A stretch of 64,000 bases of DNA from Xylona heveae TC161 (taxonomy: Eukaryota > Ascomycota > Xylonomycetes > Xylonales > Xylonaceae): assembly GCF_001619985.1 (NCBI RefSeq), contig NW_017264197.1, positions 930,001 to 994,000 on the forward strand. The letters run 5' to 3'. The notes under the pieces are model-generated. The model searched no databases. It was given only the letters and a program-made list of their open reading frames with translations, and was not told the DNA's origin. Of this stretch, positions 1 to 13,600 are shown in pieces (position 1 is the first letter of the stretch; the number at the start of each line of letters is the position of its first letter). The position numbers were made by a program, and so were the translations under genes.

Positions 1-186
1 CTGTTCCTTCCCAGCTGCATCCAGACCAAAAGTTTCAACATTCCATCAGTTTCCGCTCGCGATGATGTAATTTGGACTTGCTCTTTAGATCTAGAAAAAT
101 GGGGTTTGAACGCTCTCAAGAAAACAGGCTTTGACATGAGACAAGGAGAAAACTTTGAACATCCATATATCAGGATAAAGTCTTGA
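1..186 (+). CDS. 3' end of an unidentified gene (partial)
   Basis: Frame 1 is open from the first base of the window to a TGA at 184-186, giving 61 codons ending in ENFEHPYIRIKS. The composition (WTCSLDLEKWGLNALKKTG) looks like real protein rather than random read-through, and the next bases turn repeat-rich and stop-rich. I do not recognise the family. The 5' part lies outside the window, and an acceptor-like CCCAG at 10-14 means that some of the first bases could be intron. Coding status is inference from composition only. Confidence 0.45.
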   Translation: MFLPSCIQTKSFNIPSVSARDDVIWTCSLDLEKWGLNALKKTGFDMRQGENFEHPYIRIKS

Positions 187-245
187 AAACGGCTCAATTG
201 GACTGCACCATCAAACGAATATCAAGCTTTCATAAACAGTGGGGA

Positions 246-248
<3 letters not shown>

Positions 249-279
<31 letters not shown>
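249..279. repeat. (AT)n microsatellite
   Basis: About 15 uninterrupted AT dinucleotides, directly visible. Confidence 0.95.
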
Positions 280-280
<1 letters not shown>

Positions 281-570
281 AGAGACTAGAAGCAATGGCA
301 GTTAAAAGGCCAGTAAACAATGAAAACACCTACCTTTCGCATGAAATTCTCTGGCAAAGGAATTTCCAATGCCGCCAGGACTGCACCTATATATTGCAGC
401 ACACCAACGCATTAGCACTTGATATCGGATAGTGATATACTTCAAGCCCTGAGCCCTTTTTTAAAGGCTCTCAAGCCCTCCGGCCTCTAGCCCGGGATTG
501 TGTACAACGTAGACAAAAAGAGCGTCTCGTCCGCCATGGCCACTATATGTATCGCGGTGGTCCACCACGA

Positions 571-791
571 GGGTCAGTCCATCTTAAACGCTTGACCGTG
601 CTGCCATTCTGACCTACCTCTCCGCTTTCCGCCATCCGCTAACCGCTGCTAGTTGAAGTAGCCACTCTTCGAACAGAGATATAGGTAAGAATGACGGCCC
701 GATCAGTCGTTTCAGCAAGCAGCGCTTATTGAACAGCGGAGAGGTAGATACGAATGGCAGCCCGGTTGAAGCGTCTACGATGGACTATCCG
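571..791. repeat. Imperfect fold-back (inverted repeat) element, MITE-like
   Basis: The segment 571-657 is matched by the reverse complement of about 707-791. Shared blocks include AGTCCATC, ACGCTT, GCTGCCATTC and CTACCTCTCCGCT, with substitutions and small gaps between them; I estimate roughly 75-80% identity over about 80 bases. About 50 bases lie between the arms, and the motif AGGTAAGAATGACGGC at 672-687 repeats the right-arm motif once more. Such a structure fits a small non-autonomous DNA element (MITE). No coding capacity and no clear target-site duplication were seen. Confidence 0.6.
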
Positions 792-815
792 ACCAGTGCA
801 ATCCAAGTACCAAAT

Positions 816-882
816 GGAGTAAACCAAAACAGAGTAAACCAAAACCAGTAAAACAGAATGGAGTAAACCAAGACGGAGTAAG
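816..882. repeat. Short direct repeats of GGAGTAAACCAA
   Basis: GGAGTAAACCAA at 816-827, AGAGTAAACCAA near 831-842, GGAGTAAACCAA at 860-871, then a partial CGGAGTAAG. Copies are spaced unevenly. Confidence 0.75.
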
Positions 883-1466
883 AGGAACATACCCAGTAAT
901 TAAAACCGTCTTGCGCTGGTCCGGCATTATTAAAAACCCCTCGATATAAACCGATTATATTATTTGGTAGAAAAGCGCAGGTGGAGCAAGACGTCCTGAC
1001 GTTAGGATTAGTGGAGCTCGAACCCCAGGGTCGTTACGAAGTATCGGAGTACGTAGTATGTTGGGGAAAGAAGTCGGAGCTGCCAAGTAGTCGTGGCGTG
1101 AGCCGAGACACATGCTGCAGCTTTATTTGGATACCCGCACGAGCTTCGATGTGCATTTAACGAGATGATTGGTTCAGACACAGTACTCTCTAGGGAGGCA
1201 TGCAATATTAATGCCCGAGCACGTTGAAAGAAAAGGAGGGTTTACTTTGTCAGTTGTAAAGAAATAGAATGGAATATATCAGCCGTAAGATGGTAGAATG
1301 GAATAGATTAAGGTCGACTAATCTCATAATTCAGGGTATCTCCCTAGCTACGCCGACAGTACAGACAGACCCGGTGGTGAAGTAGGTAATCACTCCAGGA
1401 ATAAGTTACAGCACACATACAAAGTAGAAACAATAAGAAAGAAAGGAAGAAAGAATCGTAAATCCG

Positions 1467-2939
1467 CTAATTCCCCGTCTCGGGGTCAATCGCTTCTTCG
1501 TCGGCCTGCCGCCGTCTGACACCGTTGTTGTCGGAAGGCGATAGTATATCTTGGCCCTTCCAGCCACCTTCGTCTCTGTCGTCTCCCTTTTGGGGCCAGA
1601 GAATCTGGCGCAAATATATGGCTCGAATCATCATTGCAAAGACGAAGAACCATGCGATGACCAAGGCAATAGTGAAGATGCAACCGACAATTTCCAAGCC
1701 ATATGCATCGAATGCTTCAGCAACGGCAAAGGTCGCCGTGATCAGTGCGGTATTGGGAAAGACGAAGCTGTACCACGTCAGTGTAAAGTCGAGTTTGCCT
1801 GGGCCGACGCATGACCAATGGGCGCCGACTGAGACGAAAAAGAACCATAGCGAGAGCCTGGAATTTATTTTCCCTAGTTAGCCGATCCTTCTAATTATTG
1901 ACAGCGCCAAAGACATCGATGAAGGCGAAGGAGACACGGAGGGTTAGGGGCGAAAGTAAATGGTAAGTCATACCCCCAAAGCCAAATCCCAGCAAAACTT
2001 CCAACGACATGTAGAATAGGCGCAGTGACGGAAAGATCGCCCAGGAAATTCTCTGGCAAGGTCCGTCCGGCAGCGCTCGACATGGATATGATCCCTGTTG
2101 CGGTGAAGCCGGCAGGACCCACTGAGACAAACATGCCAGGCCTTAGATTCCCGCGGGGAAGCTTCTGTGTCATGAGTCGGTAGATGAAAGCAGCATTAAT
2201 AGTCAAAGACACCATGAATCCAATGCCTTGTAGAGTCCAGCCGCCGATGAGAATAGACAGCGCCCGCTGCGATGATAACTTTGTTGCCAAGGTTCCAGCG
2301 TGGGGGCCGATAACGAGAAGCGGATACGCCGGGAAGATCCAGATGGGAGTCATTTCATTAATGGTAAATGTTTGTGTAGACCATCTAAAGGTGTAAGTTT
2401 ACTGGCATATAACAGATAACTGGGGATCATTTACATCTCAAGATATATGCCGACGGAGAATAACAGTGCGATTCCGGCATAAATCCAAAAAATAATCATG
2501 ACGGTCGTATTCAGCCAATGTCCGACATTGAGCAGACCATATTGACTGATGTTTAGCAAGATCAGGCCAACACTAACGATAATGGCAGGAACAAAGAGGG
2601 ATTCAGTGGGATGCACAAGTGAAGCTCGCAGGCATCCCGGGTGAAGGACGAAGCGTGTTATGATCATGCAGCAATTGATGAGAAAAAGGCATAGATTAAA
2701 AATGAAAAAGATGCAGCCAATCGCAAATAGTCCAGGGAATCGGAGCGATACTATTACATTTTGTTAATGCTGATGCGTATCCATGGCGTAAGTAGACGTC
2801 AAGAAGAGATGGACTTGCCAGTATATAGCACATTGGCCACCCCGCCAGTGGCCATGTTCATTGCGAAGAACGACCATGTAAAATGCCGTATGCGCTTCTT
2901 AAAGTCCAATTCATGATGAAAGCCTCGGCCACACAACAT
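1467..2939 (-). CDS. TDT-family dicarboxylate/malic acid transporter (Mae1/Ssu1-like)
   Basis: Membrane carrier of the tellurite-resistance/dicarboxylate transporter (TDT) family, which includes S. pombe Mae1 (malate uptake) and Ssu1 (sulfite efflux). Four exons: 2939-2819, 2750-2435, 2384-1974, 1857-1467 (412 aa). The N-terminus has the family signature [16 protein letters not shown], followed by about ten hydrophobic segments, for example [20 protein letters not shown] and the centre [20 protein letters not shown]; the last helix is [20 protein letters not shown], then a charged acidic cytosolic tail. The MATGG pattern resembles Mae1 more than Ssu1, but the substrate is inference. Intron 1 has a GC donor (GCAAGT) instead of GT; the reading frame requires it. 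Introns 2 and 3 are ordinary GT-AG. ATG at 2939 fits the family start. Confidence 0.85.
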
Positions 2940-4429
2940 GGCAGCGGCCCAGAGCAACAGACACCAAGCCCTCACTTCTCGAGTCGCTTTTTGTCACTTC
3001 CCGCTTTGCCGGACGTCAACGATAAAGTTGAGAGTATGATAATCGATACCTCAGTTAGTAACCTAAACCCGCATTCCAGACTCTCCCGTCCATTCATCCT
3101 TTTGGGGCTATGGATGTCAATACAACTGCAAGCCAAAAGGTGGGCGCGAGTGAATGATAACAGGTCAAAGTGTAGGATAGCAAGGCGTAATTTGAAGATG
3201 ATGAAGCAACATTCTATTTATAAACCACCACAGGTACTCCGTAGCCAAGCAACTCGATTTCCTACTTTCCTTGATTCTCGTCTTGTCGAGCGTAGGTCAA
3301 GTGCCTCTGGCACCCGTGCATATCATGTCGAGAGGGACGAGTGGCCCGAGCATATCCCGAAATCCAGCCGATGCTCGCAATTTATCGGAGTATATCGACC
3401 CCAGCACGACGGTTCAATGAAAATCGTACGATGCATGCGATTGCGAGGGAGCCCCCTGGGAAATTTAAGCTTAAAATGCCAAGAATGCGAACCTGCATCA
3501 AATGAGTGATATACATGGAAGTTGCTGACGTCATATGCAGGCCAATATCAAATCTCCAACACATTCCAGTCTTCAAAGGGCACTGTATCACAAGTCGGAG
3601 CAGAAACCAGAACACCAGGCTTTGATTTATCGAAACTGGTCAATTGCCATTTTGAGCTGAAGAAAAATCATCGTAGCTTTCTACCTTTAAAAAGCGGAAA
3701 GGACTGCTATTGGTAACAGCTTTGTGAATTGCGACTGCGTTCCAGAAGTTTAACCGATCAGTACCATGGGTGGAAAACGAAGATTGTAGGGGCCACAGCC
3801 ATATATATTCAAAACACAAGATAGGTCTATCCAGGTTCTATGTATTGCTCCTAAAGTTATTCCTTGGCAATGGGAGACTTTTTGTACTACGGATTCTTCC
3901 GGCAACAACACTTTTTATTTATCCATGCCATAGAATTTGCAAAACGAAGTCACAGCCACGCATCATCGAATAGTGAGGAAGAAACGCATCTGAGAGAATT
4001 GTATTGTCTTGCACTTTAGGGCGAGGATAGTGACTAATCCATTTCACTTAATTGTCGAACCTGTCTGCAAGAATAAGGAGATAACTTGGCAGCTAATGAA
4101 TATGTACTGCTTACGCAAGTCTAAATCTCGGCATCATTTGCATCACGAAAAAGAATGGAAGTCAAAATGTATTCACACAAGCTGTATTGATATACCACCA
4201 GCAAAAAGCAGCTATCTGCTGAAAAGACACCCGAGAGGGATGCAAACACCCTCCAGCCACGTCGTCAAGACCAAAGACGACCACACAACCGCAATGTACA
4301 CGAAGGCGATATAGATGAAACGATATACAAAAGACAATCTCGGGCCGTCGTCAGAAGCTATCGCGGTAGAACATCTAACAGAGTCGGCCTATATCATGAG
4401 GGAGAAATAAAGGGGGTCAAAGTGGTAAT
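2940..4429. other. Intergenic region upstream of the TDT transporter
   Basis: About 1.5 kb between the start of the transporter and the 3' end of the succinyl-CoA ligase gene. Open frames here have no family signature and no consistent splice pattern. Presumably the promoter of the transporter plus the 3' UTR of the ligase gene; nothing else recognised. Confidence 0.6.
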
Positions 4430-6337
<1,908 letters not shown>

Positions 6338-6636
6338 TGCGAATGGCTTATGCCGGCGGAGAGGCCCAGGGGTTGGAGAAAATATGGATTAGCGGGGGGT
6401 TTGGTTTCGTCGACGAAGATTGTCGATGAAAGTTGAGGTTGCGATCCTACGGAGGTTCGTTCTTGGTTGTCGATGTCACACCCGGCAAGCGAAGCCAAAA
6501 TTGACGAGACTAGAGAGACCTTAAGCGCAAAACACCAACTGCCATTTATGAGTCTAATAACGCAAATATTTATCTTAAAATTGCAAAGGCTTTCGCAACG
6601 GGCTAATTGACATTTACTCTAGAGAAATTCTTAGCC
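6338..6636. promoter_or_regulatory. Short shared divergent promoter
   Basis: 299 bp separate the start codons of lsc2 (-) and the 6637 gene (+), so 5' UTRs and both promoters must share this space. No specific factor site could be assigned. Confidence 0.6.
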
Positions 6637-7445
6637 ATGCCAGCGACGACATCTGAAGCAGATATCGTCTTCAACAGAGCCAATGTTGCTCTCGCAAAAA
6701 GCCAAAGGCTCATCGCATCCTGGCTTCCTCCGAAGACATCTGATGAGTCTGCAAATGCGAAAACCGAAGAGGATCTTGACCGTGAAGAGCAAGAAATTTT
6801 CACGCCTGTGCCGGACCAGTAAGCATTCTTTCAATGAACGACAACTCATATGAATGTTGTTTATATTGACGCTTGATTTCACACAGGCTAGGCCTAGGCG
6901 CCCCTCTTCCGAAGGATGTGCCTGATGGGGCCGTCAAACGAAGAGATCTCAGCTCAAACGAGGCTCTTCGAAAGCGTCTCCTTGGAAAGAATGCAAACAA
7001 AATACAGTCGAAATCTCTGCCCGCGGTACATGGATCATCGACGCCGTTGCCAGGAAAAAATACTTTGGCGGGCAATAAGAAGGGTGATCTTTCCCGTTCT
7101 GGTCCTGTTCACGCGCGCTACAGCGCAGCGACCAGCGACGACGAAGACGATGAGGGCGGCCGATCCTCATTAGGAAAATCGAAGAAGCGTGCTACCAAAT
7201 CAGAAGAGACGATTCCCAACCTGGGAAGCAAGTCTTTACCCGAAGCAGAAGACGACGAAAGCAATGAAGAGGGCCGGGCTTCATCGAAAACACAGCCTTC
7301 CTCTGTCGCGCAGTCTACCACTAGTAGCGTGAAACGCGCCCGGGCAGCGAACTTTTTGGACGAGATGCTCGCAGAAAAGGCACAGAGAAAGAAGAAAAAG
7401 AAGAACAAGAATAAGCAGAAAGAAGCGACAGGAAACAATGAGTAG
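6637..7445 (+). CDS. Small basic nuclear-type protein, possible DUF3245 family
   Basis: Two exons, 6637-6818 and 6887-7445 (246 aa). The N-terminus SEADIVFNRANVALAKSQRL leads to a conserved LIASWLPP segment; after the intron comes GLGAPLPKDVPDG, then Ser/Asp/Glu-rich low-complexity sequence, the short motif RARAANFLDEMLAEKAQRK and a C-terminal lysine run (KKKKKNKNK) that looks like a nuclear/nucleolar targeting signal. From memory this arrangement resembles the fungal family of unknown function DUF3245; I cannot confirm that. The function is unknown; the basic tail suggests RNA or ribosome-related work, which is inference only. The first ATG in frame is 6637. Confidence 0.8.
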
Positions 7446-8645
7446 AACATCCAACAAGGGCTGATGGTTTGCATGAGGTTCTAGTCGCCTCAGATCCAGC
7501 TCCGATACTATATTGGAATGAATGTCACTCTTGGGGCGACTCTACGGCAAGCTCCCCAGTAATACTTGATTTCAAGCGTCCGGGAAGTTCTAGAGAATTG
7601 CAGCCAACCTAGAATACGACTTACTTGGATGTGAGGTTGACTTTCCGCTAGGACAGCCATCCTCAGCGCTGATGATGATGTTCGAGGCAGCAGTATGATT
7701 CAACTCTTGCGCGCAGCTCAGCTCATGATCTTAAATGTCAACAACGCGATATTGCTGGTTGGTCATTCAGAGCAACTCAATCTATTTGTCTCTCCGATTG
7801 ATACCTAGTTCGCCATCTTGTCAGCCAGCGAATTTATACAGGCGCCAGATCAGGCTAGGTCCAAGCTGTTCTGCATGCTGTGCAAGAATTTGCGGCTTGA
7901 CGATGAGATGTCAAATATTCCTCTGGCGCATTGACACATACTGGCACATTCTCTGCCATTCAGCGGATTGTGAATAGACTTGATATAATTAAATATTTGG
8001 ATGTCGAAGAGTTTCCCTCCAGACCGTGTCGCTATTAAACAGATAATCGATGCACATGCACAAGACTGCTCCCTTTCGCTTCTGATTCGATAATGAGAAT
8101 GCTCATGATGGTCAGTCATCCTTGCAGAGGGCCAAGGTCTTCCATTGGAAAAGTGAAATGAAATTCAAAATATGTAGACGCCTGTCGCTTGCTAATATGT
8201 TGGTTCCTCTGCTGTCATCCACACATGCAGCGGTCTGTCTGCGCCTCCCCATCTTCATCCTCTCTGAGCCCTCTGTACGAGCTGATAAGAGGAGAAGACG
8301 TAAAGAAAAGAAAAATCAAAAGAGCTAAATATGAAGAATGACAGCGCGCTTCCCATTAGGTGGCATATATATATGCAAAGAAAATCAGACATTCCATTCA
8401 TCTTCAGGTCGACTCCTATCCCATGCGATATTGGTAAGCGCGCTCATCAAAAAAGAAAGGTTCCATATATGGTACAAATCGAGAATTTGGCCGCGACTTT
8501 TGATACAAAAAGAAGTGCTATTATTTGAAATCAGAAGCCAGTTGGATATCATTCTGCAAAAAAAATCGTTCTGAATGGCGTAGAAATAGATGCAAAATGC
8601 CTTTTTTTTTTCAATCATTGGTAGAATGCTTCGGCGACATTCCAG
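7446..8645. other. Convergent 3' intergenic region
   Basis: 1.2 kb between the 3' ends of the 6637 gene and the HSF-type gene. AT-rich, stop-rich on both strands; no coding or RNA gene recognised. Confidence 0.6.
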
Positions 8646-10699
8646 TTATTGTAATCGCTTGCGCTTTCGATCCTCATTCGCTGCCTCGTCCTCGTCTCTC
8701 TCCATGGTATCGGTTGGGTTGAGAAGCGAATGCACATTCGAAGCCATACTTGACCGCCGAGTTGGCGGTCCCGGCGTATCGGTCGCTTTGAGGGGGTATC
8801 GTGGCGCCCCGAGGGACCACGCGCTGTCAACGCTCAGAGTCGAGGGCGTCGTGTCATTTGTCAAGGGCGGCGTAGCCTGTCTAGAACCCGGAGGGCGGGG
8901 TGCACGGATCTCATAGGATGCTAGCGCATCACGGAGTTGTTGGTCGCCATGATTTGGTGTTCGCTGGGGCGAAGATGGCCATTGCGTGGAGGAATGACCA
9001 GAAGCAAAAGGAGAGTTTCCAGGAGGCGGCGCTTGCCAACCGTGAAGACGTATATCGGCAGAAGTATGACGACGTGAGAGGTTGGCAGGCGGGGAGGATG
9101 TGGTTATTAAGGGATTTGAGGGGCCCGGCCCCAGCATTGCGTGAGGCGGAGGAGGCGGAGGAGGCACATACGGTCGGAGCGTAGCTGATGACGCCGAGTT
9201 GCTGATAGATCCATAGCGACGAGGTGAGGCAGCTAGGTGGGGCGGCATGGGAGCCCGGAAGAAGCTTGGTCGTCCGTTGCCGGCGATTGAGGATCTCCGC
9301 GGATCATCTTGTGCGAGCTGCCGTGGCGAAATCGGTGCCGAATCCAATGTCATATTCGAAAAATAGGGTTGCCGGCCGGACAATAAGACTTCGTGCGGGT
9401 CTTCGAAGCTTCGCAAAAGATCCGTCTGCCGAGCAACTTCTTTTTGCATCATTGAAACTATGTCTCTCTTAGCCAATGAACGCGAACAAAGGGGAAAAAT
9501 CGAAGTTCTGCAGGACTAGCTTGCTTACGGTCACGGCGGAGCTGGTGTTCGGGGTCAGGTACTAATGCCATGATTGCATGCGAGAGATCATTATTCCACT
9601 GCACCAGATTAGCGTACATTTCCAGTGGTCAATGTAGAATAAAAGGTCGTCGTACCTGGTGGCATCTCAAGATCCCATCGAAAAGTGCTTGGCACTTGGC
9701 AGTCATCAAAGCGTAGCCTTCTTCCGTGCGGGCCAATCTCGCACTCATATCGTACATTGAATGCTCAAGGTTGGTCAGCCGTACATCTGTGGTGTCCGGC
9801 ATCGGCTCAGCAGGTGTCCCCGGTTGTGATGCAGCTCCTTTAGGGCCAGAGGGGAATGAATCCCGATGGATCAATGCATGTCGCGACGCTCGACGTTTTA
9901 TTTCCCTCAACCCCATAAGATCACCCCGGCGAAAACTGCCATTTCCGTGTTTAAACTCCCACAACGGCGAATCTGGTGACCCGGTTTGGAACACGTCGCT
10001 CACTAAGAGAAGATGTGAGTTTGCAGAAGTTGGGATAGAGGAAGTTTGACAGACCTTTATGAAAACCGTACATGTTGAGTTGACGGACAAATGAAGATAT
10101 ATTTGTATGCTTGAAATATTGCCTGCCAGTTGATGTTAGTCGGGAAAGAGGGTTGCGCTCTGGGCGGCTGGTGTTGCTTACGCAAGAACCTTGGAGAACT
10201 CATTTGAAGGAGACATGACGAAGCTCTCTCCGGAGGTAGACCATGAAATCAAGTGTGAGATGTTTTGGTCTTCCAGCATACTGTGAAAGAAGCATGAGTA
10301 CGACATTCAACTTCAACTACCACATCGAATTGGTACGTACTTGTAGAGCTTGTGGATAAACGCCGTCTGTACAACCTTGGGCTGTTGGGTGGCTGCTGCC
10401 GCGGCTGCTGCCCCTAATCCCGGACCTGGCCCAGGAGCAGAAGTCCCATTGGTCGACCGACCATTTTCGACAGCGCCATTGTGATTGCTTTCCTGTGCGC
10501 GATCTTTGTCGTGATAAGTCGGCACAGGCGGCCTCATCGTAGCTGATGTAGGTGTCGTCACATCCATTGGGTCTCCTCTCGAAGCAGCTTCTGAGGAAGC
10601 AATGGACGGTAAAATAGGGATGGTAGTCTTCAAGTTCCCGCCTTGAGGTTGATCACTAGCAGTCGAGATTCTGACCGGGCCCTCGTCCGGCGAAGGCAT
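8646..10699 (-). CDS. HSF-type DNA-binding transcription factor (Mga1-like)
   Basis: Transcription factor with a heat-shock-factor-type winged-helix domain. Six exons: 10699-10341, 10280-10182, 10122-10055, 10002-9656, 9598-9529, 9463-8646 (586 aa). Residues 1-110 are low complexity with an alanine run; the DNA-binding domain follows (FIHKLYNMLEDQ; FSKVLAQYFKHTNISSFVRQ; LNMYGFHKV; FKHGNGSFRRGDLMGLREIK), interrupted by three introns. A short helical region (VRLTNLEHSMYDMSARLART) may be a coiled-coil oligomerisation part. The remaining half is Pro/Ser-rich with a PPPPPPP run and ends in a basic KRKRLQ. No response-regulator receiver domain is seen, so Mga1-like rather than Skn7/Prr1-like. The exon-6 acceptor was chosen by phase and is the least certain junction. 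A very long upstream region suggests complex regulation. Confidence 0.9.
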
Positions 10700-13600
10700 G
10701 TTGATAATACAGGTGCTCGAGAAGCTGATAGCGAAAGACTAGTTCCTCGTCGAACAAATAGACGCGGTGCTCGCAGTCGCTGAGATCTGCGGAAACAAGC
10801 CAAGGGAAGCAATGGCAGCCTCAACGCTGACAATTCGGTCGACAGCAAGATACCAGTTCGAAATACGAGTTGAGCAGCATTGACAAGTGAAAAGAGTAAT
10901 GTGCAGTCCCCTCACACTGTCAAGACAGACCGATATCGAGCCTTGTCTCGATGGCCAACGCGCATTCGACTAACAACCCAGTTCAAGACGTATGCCGATA
11001 TCAGTCCATGTATTTCCAAGTCGATCCTTGTGGCAACGTGCTTGGCTCAATTGCAGGCTTTGGATTCTGAGAATTAGGGCTGAGGCAGATGACAAGAATG
11101 AAAGTAGCTTTTGGTCGCCCAAAGGGTGCGTGTCGAATGGAACTGACACCGGGCCGGTCCGCGAGATTCCTTTGTTCAATGGGCGGATGATGAGGCTGCT
11201 GTCTGCCGCGGTCAGGTATTCAATCCAAACCAAGAGGATTCCACAATGAATCAGGTTTGAAGCGCACAATGTTGAAAGACCAACATGCGCCGTGAAGAAG
11301 GAGAAGAAGCATGCGTAAATGGCAGGAAGAAAGTGCGTCAAGAACAGAGAGGGAGGCGTCTGGGATGGGGATGGGGATGGGGATGTGGATATAGCGATAA
11401 CTTACCTCAGGTCGGTAACAGTGGTTAGCTCGCAGTGATACCACCCAGGGCCGCTCGAGGGCCAGACGCGGGCCACGGGCGGCGACACCCTATCGGACAC
11501 CAACTAACTAACTAAACTTCTACGGGTGGCGGAACACTGAACACACGCAGCTTTAGTTTCCCCTCTAGGATGAACCAGGTGAACGTGCGTGAGTGGTTGA
11601 GTAATAAGAATCAGGGCAGAGTCACCGTGTGTTCTTGTCGTGACCAATACAAACGAGTTACGACAGTAATAGTGAGCACGAGAAGGAAGTTAATGTACAG
11701 CACAGACACAATTTCCTGCGCCGTTGAAAAGATCGGTTGTGTTCCGTCTCAGGGACGACGGCAAAAAGACACTGAAGGTTACCGGCGGGTACGTTCCCTC
11801 CTCGCTCTCCCGGTTCCTGTCCCCTTGTTCCGACTATCTGTCGCGATTGCTTGGGTGGCTGGTTGGTGGATTGAACAGCCGGGCGGGATGCTGATAGCGT
11901 AGGGAAAAGAGAACGCAACAGGCCAAAAAGTACAATTGTCAGGGCTGTTGGTGTCATGTCAGAATTTCTCTGCTGTCTTTCTCTCTGTCTCTCTTCTCTT
12001 CCAAAATCTCAATCCATGGATGTACAAGAGGGGCGGAAAGGGGAAAAAAAAAAAAAAAAACAAAGCATACTGCTCTGTTGAAGGAGCCGAGCACGCAATT
12101 CGAGAGAAAAAAAATGCTAGATGTGCTTCTTAGCTTTCTCTAGAATGGTGCTCGAAGGGCGGAGACGGCGCCGAAAGGCGTTGGCATTTGAGTATGTAAT
12201 GATATCTGCTTTCCCAATCCCCAGAACCGCGGCCGAACCCATGCCGCCCTAAGACTGGTGAGGGAGAGCTGGCGCACTTACTTGGAGCTTAGCAAAAGGG
12301 TAAGTTAATGCATCGTAATAGCTTTGCATAAACAAGTGAGGCTTCCTATTTTTTGGGAGCACTTGTGCTTCACTCTACAGTGATCCTGAGTCACAGTCGC
12401 ACAATGATGATCTTAGTCTCGTTTTCTCTCCAAGTGATGATGGCTATATCGACAGCCAATTCACCCTTTGAGGCTCATGATTTCGGGCCACCCACCGTCA
12501 TTCCCGACATGGGGGCAGTTTCGCCATCGGTTGCCGCCGCCGCCGCCATCCTCCCAGTGGCAGGCCATCAATGGCATTTGGTTTCCGCGTGGCTTGCAAG
12601 GGGTACAGAGCCGGATCAGCATGTCAAATCTTTTTTTCTGTAACTGACCATCCATGAACGAAGCCTCGGTTTATCAGGCCAAACTTCATGCAAGTAAAAC
12701 AAAGCACAGTTCAAGAGAGCGCATGACAAGGAGCAAAACAATTTTCCAATCGCTGTTCCTGGATTAACTGGGGGAGAAAGTGCGTGGAGCCAAACCATAA
12801 CAGATCCCCCCTTGCAGGCGAAAGACATGCAGAACCTTTGCTGCGGGAGGCCACGAGCGGACAAATAAACAAAGAAAGTGGACCATCCCAGACGTGAGTA
12901 GTGTTCGGGTTTTTTTGACAACCCACGTGCCAATAGAAAACACTTGCATGCGGCCGCATTGCTTGAATCGCCCATTCAAAAGGCCAGAGATAGCTGGTGT
13001 TGACGGGACTTTCTCCGTCCTATCGTGGACACTGGCAACATCACCATAGCAGATTATCACACGAAACACAAAGTGGCTGATGAGCCTTGTTGATTGCCTG
13101 TACTTTGCCTGTACCAACAGAAACGTGCGCGATAGGAAGATATCATATGATGACGGGCGTGTCGTGTTCCGCAGAGAGTTGGAATTCCAATTCGATCGGA
13201 CTCAATTCGGAGAGTAATATTTAAGACTGAACTGGATCCATCGTATCCTAGCTGGGATCACTAAAAGGCACCAGAAGAGAAGAGAAAAGGAAGGCGACGC
13301 TTGGCCCTTCAAGACAAGGCAAGAGCAGGGCCAATAAAAAGGCGAGAATTGGACACCCAGGGTCGTGACATTATTTCGGTGTTTAGCTGCTCTGTATCTC
13401 CTTCCTCTTTCTCTTTTCTGCCCATGCGCCGAGAGGCAGGTGAGGGAGGCCACCGAGAGTACGTCACATCAGAGTATCCAAAGATGCAGAATGAGGCATG
13501 GACCCTGCGATTATCGGACATGACACAATCCAATCATCGTCCTCTTCTGTCCAAAATTCTCCCGACCCGCATTGGCGCATTTGGCCCCTTTACTCGGGAA

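Larger units (their letters stand above)
187..1466. other. Gene-free stretch with repeats
   Basis: No convincing coding frame on either strand. It holds a TA dinucleotide run, a fold-back element at about 571-791 and short direct repeats at 816-882 (all listed separately). Both flanking genes end here: the partial gene on + and the transporter on -, so this is a convergent 3' intergenic region that has collected repeats. Confidence 0.6.

Noticed and set aside
2883-3509. 208-codon open frame on the plus strand opposite the transporter start
   Set aside because: It overlaps exon 1 of the transporter on the other strand and has no protein-like features or start context.
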